64,000 bases of DNA from DDH964 sp963763205 (GTDB taxonomy: Bacteria > Desulfobacterota > Desulfuromonadia > Desulfuromonadales > DDH964). The first letter of the stretch is position 1. Every line of letters starts with the position of its first letter. The stretch is taken from the NCBI GenBank assembly GCA_963763205.1, contig CAVXNQ010000004.1, positions 103,524-167,523 of the forward strand, given 5' to 3'. Shown here piece by piece: positions 18,732-27,614 of this stretch. A model generated the notes under the pieces. It was given only the letters and a program-made list of their open reading frames with translations, was not told where the DNA came from and ran no database searches. The translations under genes were made by a program, and so were the position numbers.

Positions 18732-19622
18732 ATGGATCTGAAAGCCTACCTCGGCGAACGCCAACAGCGGGTCGACCAGGCCCTGGCGCGGTTCCTTCCC
18801 GCCGAGGATACCCTGCCGGCGAATCTGCACAAGGCCATGCGCTATTCGGTCTTTGCCGGCGGCAAGCGCATCCGGCCGATTCTGATGATCGCCGCCTGCG
18901 AGGCCGCCGGCGGGGATCCCGTGCTGGTGTTGCCGGTCGCCTGCGCCATGGAGATGATCCATACCTACTCGCTGATTCACGACGATCTTCCGGCGATGGA
19001 CGACGACGACTTCCGCCGCGGACGCCCCACCAACCACAAGGTCTTCGGCGAGGCCACGGCGATTCTCGCCGGTGACGGCCTGCTCACCGAGGCCTTCGTG
19101 CTGCTCAGCAATCCCGAGCTCCAGAGCGGGATTGCGCCTGCGGTCACCCGGGAGGTGATTCACACCCTGGCCCGCTGCGCCGGCAGCCTCGGCATGGTCG
19201 GCGGTCAGGTGGTGGACATGGAATCGGAAGGGAAGGGGGTCGACCTGCCGACCCTGGAGTATATCCATACCCACAAGACCGGGGCCCTGATCCTGGCCGC
19301 CCTGCAGTGCGGCGCCCTGATCGGCGGCGCGTCCGCTGACGCCTTCCAGGCCCTGAGCCGCTACGGTGAGGCGGCGGGACTCGCCTTTCAGGTCGCCGAC
19401 GACATCCTCGACGTGATCGGCGACCTGACCGAGATCGGCAAGGATGTCGGCAGCGACCAGGCGCGGGGCAAGGCGACCTATGTTGCCCTGTTGGGCCTCG
19501 ATGGAGCGCGGGAGCGCGCCCGGGAGCTTCGCGATCTGGCGGTGGCCGCTCTCGAGCCGCTCGGCGCCCCGGCCGAGCCGCTGCGGCAGATCGCCCATTA
19601 CATCGTCAACCGCAGTTCCTAA
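18732..19622 (+). CDS. ispA: Polyprenyl synthetase, farnesyl (or geranylgeranyl) diphosphate synthase
   Basis: This 296-residue prenyltransferase condenses IPP with allylic diphosphates. The first aspartate-rich motif is DDLPAMDDDD with downstream RRG, and the second is DDILDVIGD. The lysine GGKRIRP and HKTG motifs are present. The small residues before the first motif (HTYSLIHDD) fit a C15/C20 enzyme. It lies between xseB and dxs, which supplies its isoprenoid precursor pathway. An alternative in-frame GTG lies at 18729 and an ATG at 18714. Confidence 0.92.
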   Translation: MDLKAYLGERQQRVDQALARFLPAEDTLPANLHKAMRYSVFAGGKRIRPILMIAACEAAGGDPVLVLPVACAMEMIHTYSLIHDDLPAMDDDDFRRGRPTNHKVFGEATAILAGDGLLTEAFVLLSNPELQSGIAPAVTREVIHTLARCAGSLGMVGGQVVDMESEGKGVDLPTLEYIHTHKTGALILAALQCGALIGGASADAFQALSRYGEAAGLAFQVADDILDVIGDLTEIGKDVGSDQARGKATYVALLGLDGARERARELRDLAVAALEPLGAPAEPLRQIAHYIVNRSS

Positions 19623-19634
19623 CCAAGGCGACCC

Positions 19635-21539
19635 ATGCCCATGACCGATATCCTTGCCCGCCTGCAATCCCCCGCCGAGCTCAAGGAGCTTTCCCCTGCC
19701 GAGCTTGAGACCCTGGCCGGGGAGCTGCGCAGCACGATCATCGAAACCGTTGCCCGGACCGGCGGCCACCTCGCCAGTTCGCTCGGCGTGGTCGAACTGA
19801 CCATTGCCCTGCACCGGGTGCTCGACACCCCCCGGGACAAGATCGTCTGGGATGTCGGCCACCAGGCCTATGCCCACAAGCTCCTCACCGGCCGTCTCGA
19901 GCGCTTTCATACCCTGCGCCAGCTCGACGGCATCAGCGGTTTCCCCAAGCGGCAGGAGAGTCCCTACGATTGTTTCGACGTCGGCCACTCCAGCACCTCG
20001 ATCTCGGCGGCCCTCGGCATGGCCGCCGCCCGGGATGCCGTCGGCGGCAGCGAGAAGGTGGTGGCAGTGATCGGCGACGGCTCGCTGACCGCCGGTCTTG
20101 CCTTCGAGGGGCTCAACCAGGCCGGACACCTGAAAAAAGACCTGGTCGTGATCCTCAACGACAACGAGATGTCGATCTCGCCCAACGTCGGGGCGATCTC
20201 CTCATTCCTCAACCGGAAGATGACCTCCGACTTCTTCATCCGCTTTCGGCGCGAAACCGAGCACCTGCTGGGGACGGTTCCCCGCTTCGGCAAGGACCTG
20301 ATCAACCTCGCCCGCCGCGCCGAGGAATCGGTCAAGGGCTTTCTGACCCCGGGGATGCTCTTCGAAGCCTTCGGTTTCGACTATGTCGGTCCCATCGATG
20401 GCCACCATTTGGACGACCTGATCGAAACCCTGGCCAACGTCACCCGCCTCAAGGGACCGCGGCTGGTGCACGTCGTCACCAAGAAAGGAAAAGGCTTCAG
20501 CGCCGCCGAAAACTCCCCCTCGGTCTTCCACGGCGTCGGCCCCTTCGACCCCGAGAGTGGCGCGGTCCGCTCCAGCAAGGGCGGCCCGGCGAGTTTCACC
20601 GCGGTCTTCGGTCAGACCCTGGTCGAGCTCGCGGAGCGGGATTCACGGCTGGTGGCGATCACCGCGGCGATGCCCGACGGGACGGGCCTGAGTTCGTTCG
20701 CCGCACGCTTTCCGGGGCGGTTTTTCGATGTCGGCATCGCCGAGCAGCATGCCGTGACCTTCGCCGCCGGGCTGGCCTGCCAGGGTCTGCGGCCGGTGGT
20801 GGCCCTCTACTCCACCTTTCTGCAGCGGGCCTACGACAACGTGCTGCACGACGTCTGCCTGCAGAACCTGCCGGTGACCTTTGCCATGGATCGCGGCGGC
20901 CTGGTCGGCGCCGACGGACCGACGCACCACGGGGTCTTCGATCTCTCCTACCTGCGCCACATCCCCAACCTGACCTTCGCCGTCCCGCGCGACGAACGCC
21001 AGCTGCAACGGCTGATGGTCACCGCCCTGCGGGCCGCCGGCCCCTTCGCCTACCGCTATCCGCGGGGCAACGGGCTCGGCCTGGAGCTGACCGGAGACCC
21101 GCAACCGCTGCCGGTCGGCCGCGGGGAAAAACTGCGCCCGGGACGTGACGGAGTCATCTTCGCCCTCGGCACCATGGTCGCCCCGGCGCTGCTGGCGGCG
21201 GAAACCCTGGCTCGCGAAGGCTTGGAGCTGGCGGTGGTCGATCCCTGTTTTGTCAAACCCCTGGACGACCGGCTCCTGCTCGCCGAGGCGCAGCAAACCG
21301 GCAAAGTGGTGACCATTGAGGAGAACGTCCTCCAGGGCGGCTTCGGCAGCGCGGTGCTGGAACTTCTGGGAGATGCCGGTCTCGCCCTCCCGACCCTGCG
21401 CCTGGGACTGCCCGACCGCTTCGTCGAGCAGGGGAGCCAGGCCGAACTGCATGCCCGCTACGGCCTCGATGCGACCGGCATCGCCGCCGCGGTGCGGGCT
21501 TTCCTGCGCAACGGCCAATCCCTGGCGGTATCCGGGTAA
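19635..21539 (+). CDS. dxs: 1-deoxy-D-xylulose-5-phosphate synthase
   Basis: The 634-residue thiamine diphosphate enzyme makes the first intermediate of the MEP isoprenoid pathway from pyruvate and glyceraldehyde 3-phosphate. Visible motifs include WDVGHQAYAHKLLTGR, DVGHSSTSISAALG, the ThDP-binding GDGSLTAGLAFEGLN...LNDNEMSIS, the catalytic region DVGIAEQHAVTFAAG and DRGGLVGADGPTHHG. The length is typical. A strong bidirectional hairpin separates it from the convergent resB. Confidence 0.97.
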   Translation: MPMTDILARLQSPAELKELSPAELETLAGELRSTIIETVARTGGHLASSLGVVELTIALHRVLDTPRDKIVWDVGHQAYAHKLLTGRLERFHTLRQLDGISGFPKRQESPYDCFDVGHSSTSISAALGMAAARDAVGGSEKVVAVIGDGSLTAGLAFEGLNQAGHLKKDLVVILNDNEMSISPNVGAISSFLNRKMTSDFFIRFRRETEHLLGTVPRFGKDLINLARRAEESVKGFLTPGMLFEAFGFDYVGPIDGHHLDDLIETLANVTRLKGPRLVHVVTKKGKGFSAAENSPSVFHGVGPFDPESGAVRSSKGGPASFTAVFGQTLVELAERDSRLVAITAAMPDGTGLSSFAARFPGRFFDVGIAEQHAVTFAAGLACQGLRPVVALYSTFLQRAYDNVLHDVCLQNLPVTFAMDRGGLVGADGPTHHGVFDLSYLRHIPNLTFAVPRDERQLQRLMVTALRAAGPFAYRYPRGNGLGLELTGDPQPLPVGRGEKLRPGRDGVIFALGTMVAPALLAAETLAREGLELAVVDPCFVKPLDDRLLLAEAQQTGKVVTIEENVLQGGFGSAVLELLGDAGLALPTLRLGLPDRFVEQGSQAELHARYGLDATGIAAAVRAFLRNGQSLAVSG

Positions 21540-21612
21540 CTTCCGGGCGCTCCCGCCAGGCGCTTGGTGCCCCTCCTCCCACGGGGGGCCTAAAGCCACC
21601 CATCACTCTTGA

Positions 21613-21657
21613 GCAAAACAGGGCGAGGGACCGACCGGGTCCCGCGCCCTGTTTTGC
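21613..21657. terminator. Bidirectional terminator between dxs and resB
   Basis: A 13-bp arm GCAAAACAGGGCG pairs with CGCCCTGTTTTGC, around an inner GGGACC/GGTCCC stem. T-rich runs flank both directions, which suits convergent genes. Confidence 0.8.
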
Positions 21658-21717
21658 CTTTGGCTCCAAGCGGCCAGAGTGATCCCATCCGGAAGGCCGG
21701 CAGCCCCCCGTTCCGGA

Positions 21718-22781
21718 TCATTTGATGTCGGGACGATCGCCGTGCGCCCGTTTGCGATAGAACGAGGCCAGCGCCAGGCAGACGCCGAGCAGCATCGCCG
21801 CCGCGCCGGCGAGGGCCAGGTGCGCACCCGGGTCGCGGTTGACGGTGAGAATCGAAACGGTTCGGTAATGGGGCTCCAGCGGGCGCAGCAGCACACCGGC
21901 GCCGGCCAGTTGCGGCGGCAGGCCCTGGCGCAGGGCGTACCAGCCCTGCCAGATCGGGCGCCCTGCCGCCAACAGGCGCAGCCGGAAGGCGGGGTCACCG
22001 AGGTTTCCGCCGCGGGGGACCACCCGGCCGTCGGCATCGACCCGGGCATCGGGAAGAAAGTCGAGGACCTGCAACTCGCCGCCCGGCGCCGAGGGGGAGA
22101 CGGCTGCCGGCGACAAGAGTCGACTTCTCCCCTCCCGGCGAGAAGAAAACGGAAGCCGTCCGGACGCTGCCCGAAGCTCTCGGGGAGGATCACCAGATCC
22201 CGCCACAGCAGCGGGTGATTGATGTGGATGACTTTGGAGACCTGCGGTTCATCCCCCTGCAGCACTGTCACCGTGCTGCGCATGTCGATCGGTCTCCCAT
22301 CGCGAAAAACCGGGTCGAAATGGTCCAGACGCAGGTAAACCCCGGGATTTTTCGCCAGGGCGACCGTCTGGCCTTCCCCGAGAGCCAGGCCGGGTTGCCG
22401 TACCCCGGCCAGGGCGCCCCACAGGTAGGCGCCGACGATGAGCACGAAACCGAGATGGAGCAGGTACTCACCGCTCTTGCGCCAACGGCTGCGCAGGCGG
22501 GAGAGCCAGTCGAGGAGGCAGCACAGGGTGTTGACGGCCAGCAAAAACATCAACCCTACCAGCAGCAGCAGCCAGGAGCTGAGCGCCGGGTGCAGCCGGC
22601 CCAAGGCGAGAAACCATTCCCCCAGCGGGTGCTGGTCGAGGGCCCCGAAAACCCCCGGCAGAAAATGGATGACCAGCGAGCCCCCCATGGTCAACAGGGT
22701 GGCCAGGCTGGCGAGGACGATGGCCAGCTTGAGGGAACAGCACAGGGCCCAGAGACGTTTCCAGCGCGGAGAGGCGGTCAT
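21718..22781 (-). CDS. resB: Cytochrome c biogenesis protein ResB (frameshifted in this sequence)
   Basis: ResB forms with CcsA the system II heme transporter/cytochrome c synthase in the inner membrane. The N-terminal part (from ATG 22781) shows LCSLKLAIVLASLATLLTMGGS, the typical first helix, and further helices near 70-90 and 110-125. The frame breaks at about 22115-22135 and the C-terminal part continues in another frame to DRPDIK at 21718, with the final helix LALAGAAAMLLGVCLALASF. One missing base in the G/A-rich run explains the break. The length of about 355 residues is short for ResB, as in the compact ResB of Geobacter relatives. Confidence 0.85.
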
Positions 22782-22784
22782 GAT

Positions 22785-23585
22785 TCAATCCAGGGGATGG
22801 TTGCTGACCAGCAGCAGGCCGATGCCCAGGTAAGTGAAGAGAACGACGGCGAAGCCGGCGATCGACAGCCAGGCGTACCCCGTCCCCTGCCAGCGGCGCA
22901 CGAACTTGGCGTGGCACATGCCGGCGTAAAAGAGCCAGACGATGAAGGACCAGACCGCCTTGACGTTCCAGGAGAAGTAGAAGCCCCAGGCCAGGTAGGC
23001 CCAGAGGCTCCCCCAGAGCATGCACAGGGTGAAGAGGCAGAAGCCGAGGAAGACCGCCTCCTCGTTGAGCCGGCGCAGCTCGCGCAGGCCGGGCAAAAGC
23101 GGGGAGTTGCGCTTCTGCTGCACCAGGTAGAGAACCCCCAGCGAAAAGGCCATGGCGAAGAAGGCATAGCCGAAGAAGGAGAAGCCGATGTGCAGGGTGA
23201 ACAGCGGCGTATCGAGGCTCGGGATGAGCGGCGGAATGGCCGGGTTGCGCGGCAGGGCGCTGCCGAGCAGCAGCAGGTTGAGGAACATCACGAACAACCC
23301 GGTCGCCCCGATCCGGTAGCGCAGCTCGAAGTAGAGGAAGGTGGCGGCCAGCGCCCAGCTGAAGAAGAACTGGGTGGCGAAGAGATTGGTCACCGGCAGA
23401 TAGCCGGCACTCCACCAGCGCACGCTGAGGCAGATGCTCTGCGCGAGAAAACCGCAACTCACCAGTTGCAGGGCGCTGCGCGACAGATGCGGTCGCTGCA
23501 GGCGCAATTGGAGGAGGTAGAGGATCACGGCGAGCAGGTAGCTGCCGAAGGCTGTGGCGAGCAGGCTGCGGGTGAGCAGGATCAT
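22785..23585 (-). CDS. ccsA: Cytochrome c assembly protein CcsA/ResC with an altered WWD motif
   Basis: This 266-residue polytopic membrane protein has about eight helices. The heme-handling WWD-like segment reads WGSLWAYLAWGFYFSWNVKAVWS. In canonical CcsA/CcmC/CcmF proteins the corresponding part is WGxYWxWDPKExW, so W-D-P-K-E has become W-N-V-K-A. Histidines in HIGFSFFGYAFF and CHAKFVRR could be heme ligands. ATG 23585 (MILLTRSLLATAF) gives the best start. resB begins 3 bases after its stop, so the two form one operon. Organisms with many multiheme cytochromes often carry several such pairs. Confidence 0.85.
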   Translation of the reverse strand: MILLTRSLLATAFGSYLLAVILYLLQLRLQRPHLSRSALQLVSCGFLAQSICLSVRWWSAGYLPVTNLFATQFFFSWALAATFLYFELRYRIGATGLFVMFLNLLLLGSALPRNPAIPPLIPSLDTPLFTLHIGFSFFGYAFFAMAFSLGVLYLVQQKRNSPLLPGLRELRRLNEEAVFLGFCLFTLCMLWGSLWAYLAWGFYFSWNVKAVWSFIVWLFYAGMCHAKFVRRWQGTGYAWLSIAGFAVVLFTYLGIGLLLVSNHPLD

Positions 23586-23676
23586 GACAGGGTCCGTGGC
23601 TGGGCAAGCCGGAAAGAGGGAGCGGGCCGGGGCAGGGCGTAGCATAAACCAAAGTGGCGCTGCCGCCAAGGCCTCT

Positions 23677-23712
23677 GATTGTTAACCGCCGCCGTGAGGC
23701 TGGTTGACAATC
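23677..23712 (+). promoter_or_regulatory. BirA operator overlapping the biotin operon promoter
   Basis: The inverted repeat GATTGTTAACC-N14-GGTTGACAATC matches the conserved BirA biotin-repressor box (TTGTTAACC-N14/15-GGTTTACAA). Its right half contains TTGACA (23704-23709), which serves as a -35 box. TAGCTT follows after 17 bases (23727-23732). Binding of biotinoyl-AMP-loaded BirA would block RNA polymerase directly. The first biotin gene starts at 23741, leaving almost no leader. Confidence 0.92.
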
Positions 23713-23740
23713 GGCCGCTCCCATGCTAGCTTCTCCCCCC

Positions 23741-24540
23741 ATGAATCCCCCTCTTTACAGCCTGCGCATGCACGGCACCCGCGACGGCCGCCACCTCTCC
23801 GGAGCCGAGCGGCTCGTCACCGCGGAGGAGTTGCCGCGGGCCGGCCGCGAGCTGCTGCGCCGCGCCCTGGAACATCCCCGCGGCCGGGCCGACGCCCTGC
23901 GCCTGACAGCCGAGGAGATCCCGCCGGAAGCGGTCCGCTACGGGCGGCTCCCCGACCTGCGCACCCTGCCGGTCGCCGATTACCGCTCCGGTCGCCGCCG
24001 CGCCGCCGAGCTGCTGCTCGCGGCCGGGGTCGGCCGTCCGGCCGCGGAGCAGGCCATGGCGGCCCTGGCGGCAGGCCCGGCCCCGGGGGCTGCAGCATGC
24101 GCGGGGCGATGCTGGTCGATGCCGCCAGCGGCGAGCGGCTGGAAGCGGATCGTGCCCGCGGCGTGCGCGCCAGCCGCATGGATCTGACCCGGGCCGCCGA
24201 ACGCCAACTGCGCCGGCGCCTGGCCCGGGTCGGGCTGGACAATCCCCACGTTCGCGAGGCCCTGGTGCTGGCCGCCAAGGTGCTGGCCGCGCCGGGGATC
24301 GTCGCCGAGCTCTGCTGGTCGGACGATCCGGACTACACCGCCGGTTACGTGGCGGCGCCGGAACTCGGCTACCTGCGCCTGCCCCACCTCAAGCCGGCCG
24401 GGGAGGAGCGCGGCGGACGGGCCTTCTTCTGGCGTCCCGGCGCAGCGACCCTGGCGGAGACGGTGGATTTTCTCGAGCGGCAGGTGCTGCTCATCGATAC
24501 CCTCGGCGCGGTTGCCGCGCCGGAACGAGCGGAGGAGTCG
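23741..24540 (+). CDS. bioW: 6-carboxyhexanoate-CoA ligase (pimeloyl-CoA synthase) BioW (frameshifted)
   Basis: BioW converts pimelate, CoA and ATP to pimeloyl-CoA, the acyl donor for BioF. The N-terminal half (LYSLRMHGTRDGRHLSGAER) and the C-terminal half (SMRGAMLVDAASGERLEADR, then ARGVRASRMDLT) carry the family hallmarks but lie in different frames. Adding one G to the GGGGG run at about 24085-24089 joins them. No stop codon occurs near bioF in the BioW frame, so the end given here is approximate and a second indel is likely close to the bioF start. The expected length is about 265 residues. It is the first gene under the BirA operator. Confidence 0.85.
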
Positions 24541-24541
24541 C

Positions 24542-25716
24542 ATGGAAGCCTGGCGCCACGAACTGGACGCCCTGAAAGCGGCGGGGATGTACCGTTCCCT
24601 GCGGACCATCGACGGTCCCCAGGAGACGCGGGTCCGGGTCGACGGGCGCGAGCTGCTGCTGCTCTGCTCCAACAACTACCTGGGGCTGGCCAGCCACCCG
24701 GCCCTGGTCGAGGCCGCCTGCCGGGCCACCGCCCGCTACGGCGCCGGCTCCGGCGCCAGCCGTCTGGTCTCCGGCTCGATGCGTCCCCACGCCCAGCTCG
24801 AAGAGGCCCTCGCCGCCTTCAAGGGGTGCGAGGCGGCGCTCCTCTTCAATTCCGGGTATGCGGCCAACACCGGCATCCTGCAGGGGCTGTTCGGGCCCGA
24901 CGACGTCATCTTCTCCGACGCGCTCAACCACGCCTCGCTGATCGACGGCTGCCGCCTCTCCCGGGCGCGCACCGTGGTCTATCCCCATGCCGACACCGCC
25001 GCGCTCGAGGCCCTGCTCGCGGCCGAGGCGCCGCACCGCAAGGGACGCTGGCTGATTGTCAGCGACGGCGTGTTCAGCATGGACGGCGATCTGGCCCCGC
25101 TGCCGGAACTGGTGCGGCTCAAAAAGCGCTATGACGCCCTGCTGATGATCGACGATGCCCACGGCACCGGGGTGCTCGGCGCCGGCGGCCGCGGGCACCG
25201 CCGAACAGTTCGGCTGCCTGGGGGAGGTCGATCTGCACATGGGGACCCTCGGCAAGGCCCTCGGCTGCAGCGGCGCCTACCTGGCCGCCCCGCGCCCGGT
25301 GATCGAGATCCTCATCAACCGCAGCCGGCCCTTCATCTTCTCCACCAGCCTGCCGCCGGCGGTCCCGGCCGCGGCGCTGGCGGCGCTGGAGATCGTCGCC
25401 GGCGCCGAGGGCGCGGACCTGCGCCGGCAGCTGGAAGAGAACCGCCGGCGTTTCAGCGCGCTGCTGGCGGCTGCCGGTCTGCGACCTGCTCGGCAGCACC
25501 ACCCAGATCGTACCGGTCCTGACCGGCGAGCCGGCGCCGACCATGGCCGCTGCCGATGCGCTCTTCGAGCGCGGCATCTTCCTGCAGGGGATCCGACCGC
25601 CGACGGTGCCGGTCGGGCGCTGCCGGCTGCGTGCCACGGTCATGGCCAGCCACGACCCGGCCGACCTCGAGGCGGCGGCCGCCGCCATCATCGCCACCCT
25701 GGAGGGCCTGCGGTGA
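24542..25716 (+). CDS. bioF: 8-amino-7-oxononanoate synthase BioF (two frameshifts in this sequence)
   Basis: This PLP enzyme condenses pimeloyl-CoA or pimeloyl-ACP with alanine. Motifs: CSNNYLGLASHP, GSGASRLVSGSM, FNSGYAANTGIL, SDALNHASLIDGCRLSRA, DDAHGTGVLG and the PLP lysine in MGTLGKALGCSGAYL. One extra C at about 25197 breaks GRG from TAEQFG. One extra base at about 25484 breaks the protein before DLLGSTTQIVPV. The repaired product of about 390 residues ends at TGA 25714-25716. The GTGA there overlaps the bioH start. Confidence 0.9.
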
Positions 25717-26517
25717 AGCGTCTGCAGCTGCGCCGCCGGCCACGACCTGGCCTGGCGCGAGGCCGGCAGCGGGCCGCCGCTGGTCCTGCTCCACGGCTGG
25801 TCGATGTCCTCGGCGGTCTTTAGCGAGATGCTGCCGCTGCTCGGCGCAGAGCGGCAGGTCCTTGCCCCGGATCTGCGCGGCCACGGCGCCTCCGGGCCGG
25901 GCGGCGGCTACGCCCTGGACGATTTTGCGGCCGACCTTGAAGAATGGCTGCTGGCCTTGGGTCATTCTGCCATCGACCTGCTCGGCTGGTCCCTCGGCGG
26001 CCAGGTGGCGATCCGTCTGGCCACCGCCGGTCGTATCCAAGTGCGGCGGCTGCTGTTGGTGGCGACCACGCCGCGCTTCGTCGCCGCCGCCGACTGGCCG
26101 CACGGCCTGCCCGAAGGGCAGGTGCGGGTCATGGCCCGCGACCTGCGCCGCGCCTACGCCAAGACCCAAGGGGACTTCTTCCAGCTGCAGTTTGCCGGCG
26201 AAGTAATCTCCCGCCAGCGGCTGCGGGAGATCGTCGCCTTTGCCGTGCGCGGCGGTGGTCTGCCGGCGCCGGAGGTGGCCCTGGTCGCGCTGGAGACGCT
26301 GCGCGGCGGGGATCTGCGGGTTGAGCTGCCGCGGCTTGCCTGTCCCGTCCTCGTCCAGCAGGGGGAGGGCGACCGGATTACCCTGCCGGGCGCGGCCAAA
26401 GCCCTCGCCGCCGCCTGCCGGCAAAGCCGCCTGGTGCTGCAGCCGGGCGTCGGCCATGCCCCTTTCCTCAGCACCCCGCAGGCCAGCGCCGCCCTCTGGC
26501 GCGAGTTTCTGCAATGA
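25713..26517 (+). CDS. bioH: Pimeloyl-ACP methyl ester carboxylesterase BioH (frameshifted near the start)
   Basis: BioH removes the methyl group from pimeloyl-ACP methyl ester. The alpha/beta hydrolase shows LVLLHGWSMSSAVF, the nucleophile elbow LLGWSLGGQVA, an acidic residue in GEGDRITL and the catalytic His in GVGHAPFLS. The GTG start at 25713 overlaps the bioF stop. One extra C in CGCCGCCGGCC at about 25738 shifts the frame after about eight codons; removing it gives LRRGHDLAWREAGSG. The length is about 267 residues. Confidence 0.85.
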
Positions 26518-27326
26518 CCCCCCCAAAGCCGGTCGACCGGGCCCTGGTTCGCCGCAATTTCGCCCGCCAGGCCGGCGAGTACGAGCGCCATGCCCGCGTC
26601 CAGCACCGGGTCGCGCAGCGCCTCGCCGGGCTGCTCGAAGGGCTCGCCTGGCCGGCCGGGCCGGTCCTCGAGGTCGGTTGCGGGACCGGACTCCTCTCCC
26701 GGCCCCTGGCCCGGCTCTGCGCCGGTGCACCGCTGATCCTCTCCGACCTGGCCCATCCCATGACCTGCACTGCCGCTGGCGAACTGCCGCGGACCGCGGC
26801 GGTCGATGCCGACGCCGAGGCACTGCCGTTTGCCACCGACAGCTGCAGCCTGATCGCCTCGGCCTCGGTCTACCAGTGGCTCAACTCCCTTGCCGCCGCC
26901 TTCAGCGAGGCCGGCCGGGTGCTGCGGCCGGGAGGGGTGCTCGCCCTGGCCCTGTTCGGCGGCCGGACCCTTCACGAACTGCGCAGCGCCCACCGGCTGG
27001 CGGTGGCGGAAAGCGGCGTTGCGCGTCCTTCCCATGCCTTGAATTTTCCCGGCCTCGACGATCTGCGCCGGGCGCTGCAGGGGAGCGGCCTGCAGGTGCT
27101 GCAACTCTTCAGCGAGGAGGAGCGGGAACGGCATCGTGATGTGGCTGAACTGCTGCGCGGGCTGAAAGGGCTCGGCGCCGCCAACGCCGCCAGCGACCGT
27201 CCTGCCGGGCTGGCGCGGCGCGGCGTCATGCTGCGCATGCAGCAGATCTATCACGCCCGTTACGGCCGCCCCGGGGAAATCCCCGCGACCTACGAAGTCC
27301 TCTACCTGCTGGCCCGCAAGGGGTGA
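26514..27326 (+). CDS. bioC: Malonyl-ACP O-methyltransferase BioC
   Basis: BioC methylates malonyl-ACP to start pimelate synthesis by the fatty acid machinery. The 270-residue product has the family N-terminus VRRNFARQAGEYERHARVQ, SAM motif I VLEVGCGTGLL (about 52-62), an acidic loop and VYQWLNSL, a BioC-specific segment. Its ATG overlaps the bioH stop (ATGA). With bioH it forms the BioC-BioH route, present here next to bioW, which serves a different route to pimeloyl thioester. Confidence 0.9.
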   Translation: MTPPKPVDRALVRRNFARQAGEYERHARVQHRVAQRLAGLLEGLAWPAGPVLEVGCGTGLLSRPLARLCAGAPLILSDLAHPMTCTAAGELPRTAAVDADAEALPFATDSCSLIASASVYQWLNSLAAAFSEAGRVLRPGGVLALALFGGRTLHELRSAHRLAVAESGVARPSHALNFPGLDDLRRALQGSGLQVLQLFSEEERERHRDVAELLRGLKGLGAANAASDRPAGLARRGVMLRMQQIYHARYGRPGEIPATYEVLYLLARKG

Positions 27327-27401
27327 GCCGGTCGGAACTGCTTGCAGGAGGGTGGCCAGAGGGTATACTGGCCGCAGTCTTTTTCTGCGGGGAGGATGAG
27401 C

Positions 27402-27599
27402 ATGCCGATGGTTATGGTCAAGACGGTGGGACCGGTCAGTCCCGAGGCGCGCAGCGAACTCATCGAGCGGATAACGGTGGTGATGCAGGAGGTGCTGGGC
27501 AAGAACCCGGCCACCACCCACGTCATCATCGAGGAGGTCGCGGCAGAGAACTGGGGGCTGGGCGGCAAGTCGGTCGCCAACATCCGCGACGGCAAGTAG
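27402..27599 (+). CDS. 4-oxalocrotonate tautomerase family protein
   Basis: The 65-residue product starts MPMVMVKTVGPVSPEARSEL. Removal of Met exposes Pro1, the catalytic base of this superfamily. Starting at ATG 27402, right after GGAGGATG, is required for Pro1 to be N-terminal. The tail NWGLGGKSVANIRDGK is common in the DmpI/4-OT-like subgroup. The natural substrate cannot be inferred. It follows bioC by about 75 bases. Confidence 0.9.
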   Translation: MPMVMVKTVGPVSPEARSELIERITVVMQEVLGKNPATTHVIIEEVAAENWGLGGKSVANIRDGK

Positions 27600-27614
27600 C
27601 GGCGGGGAACCCTG

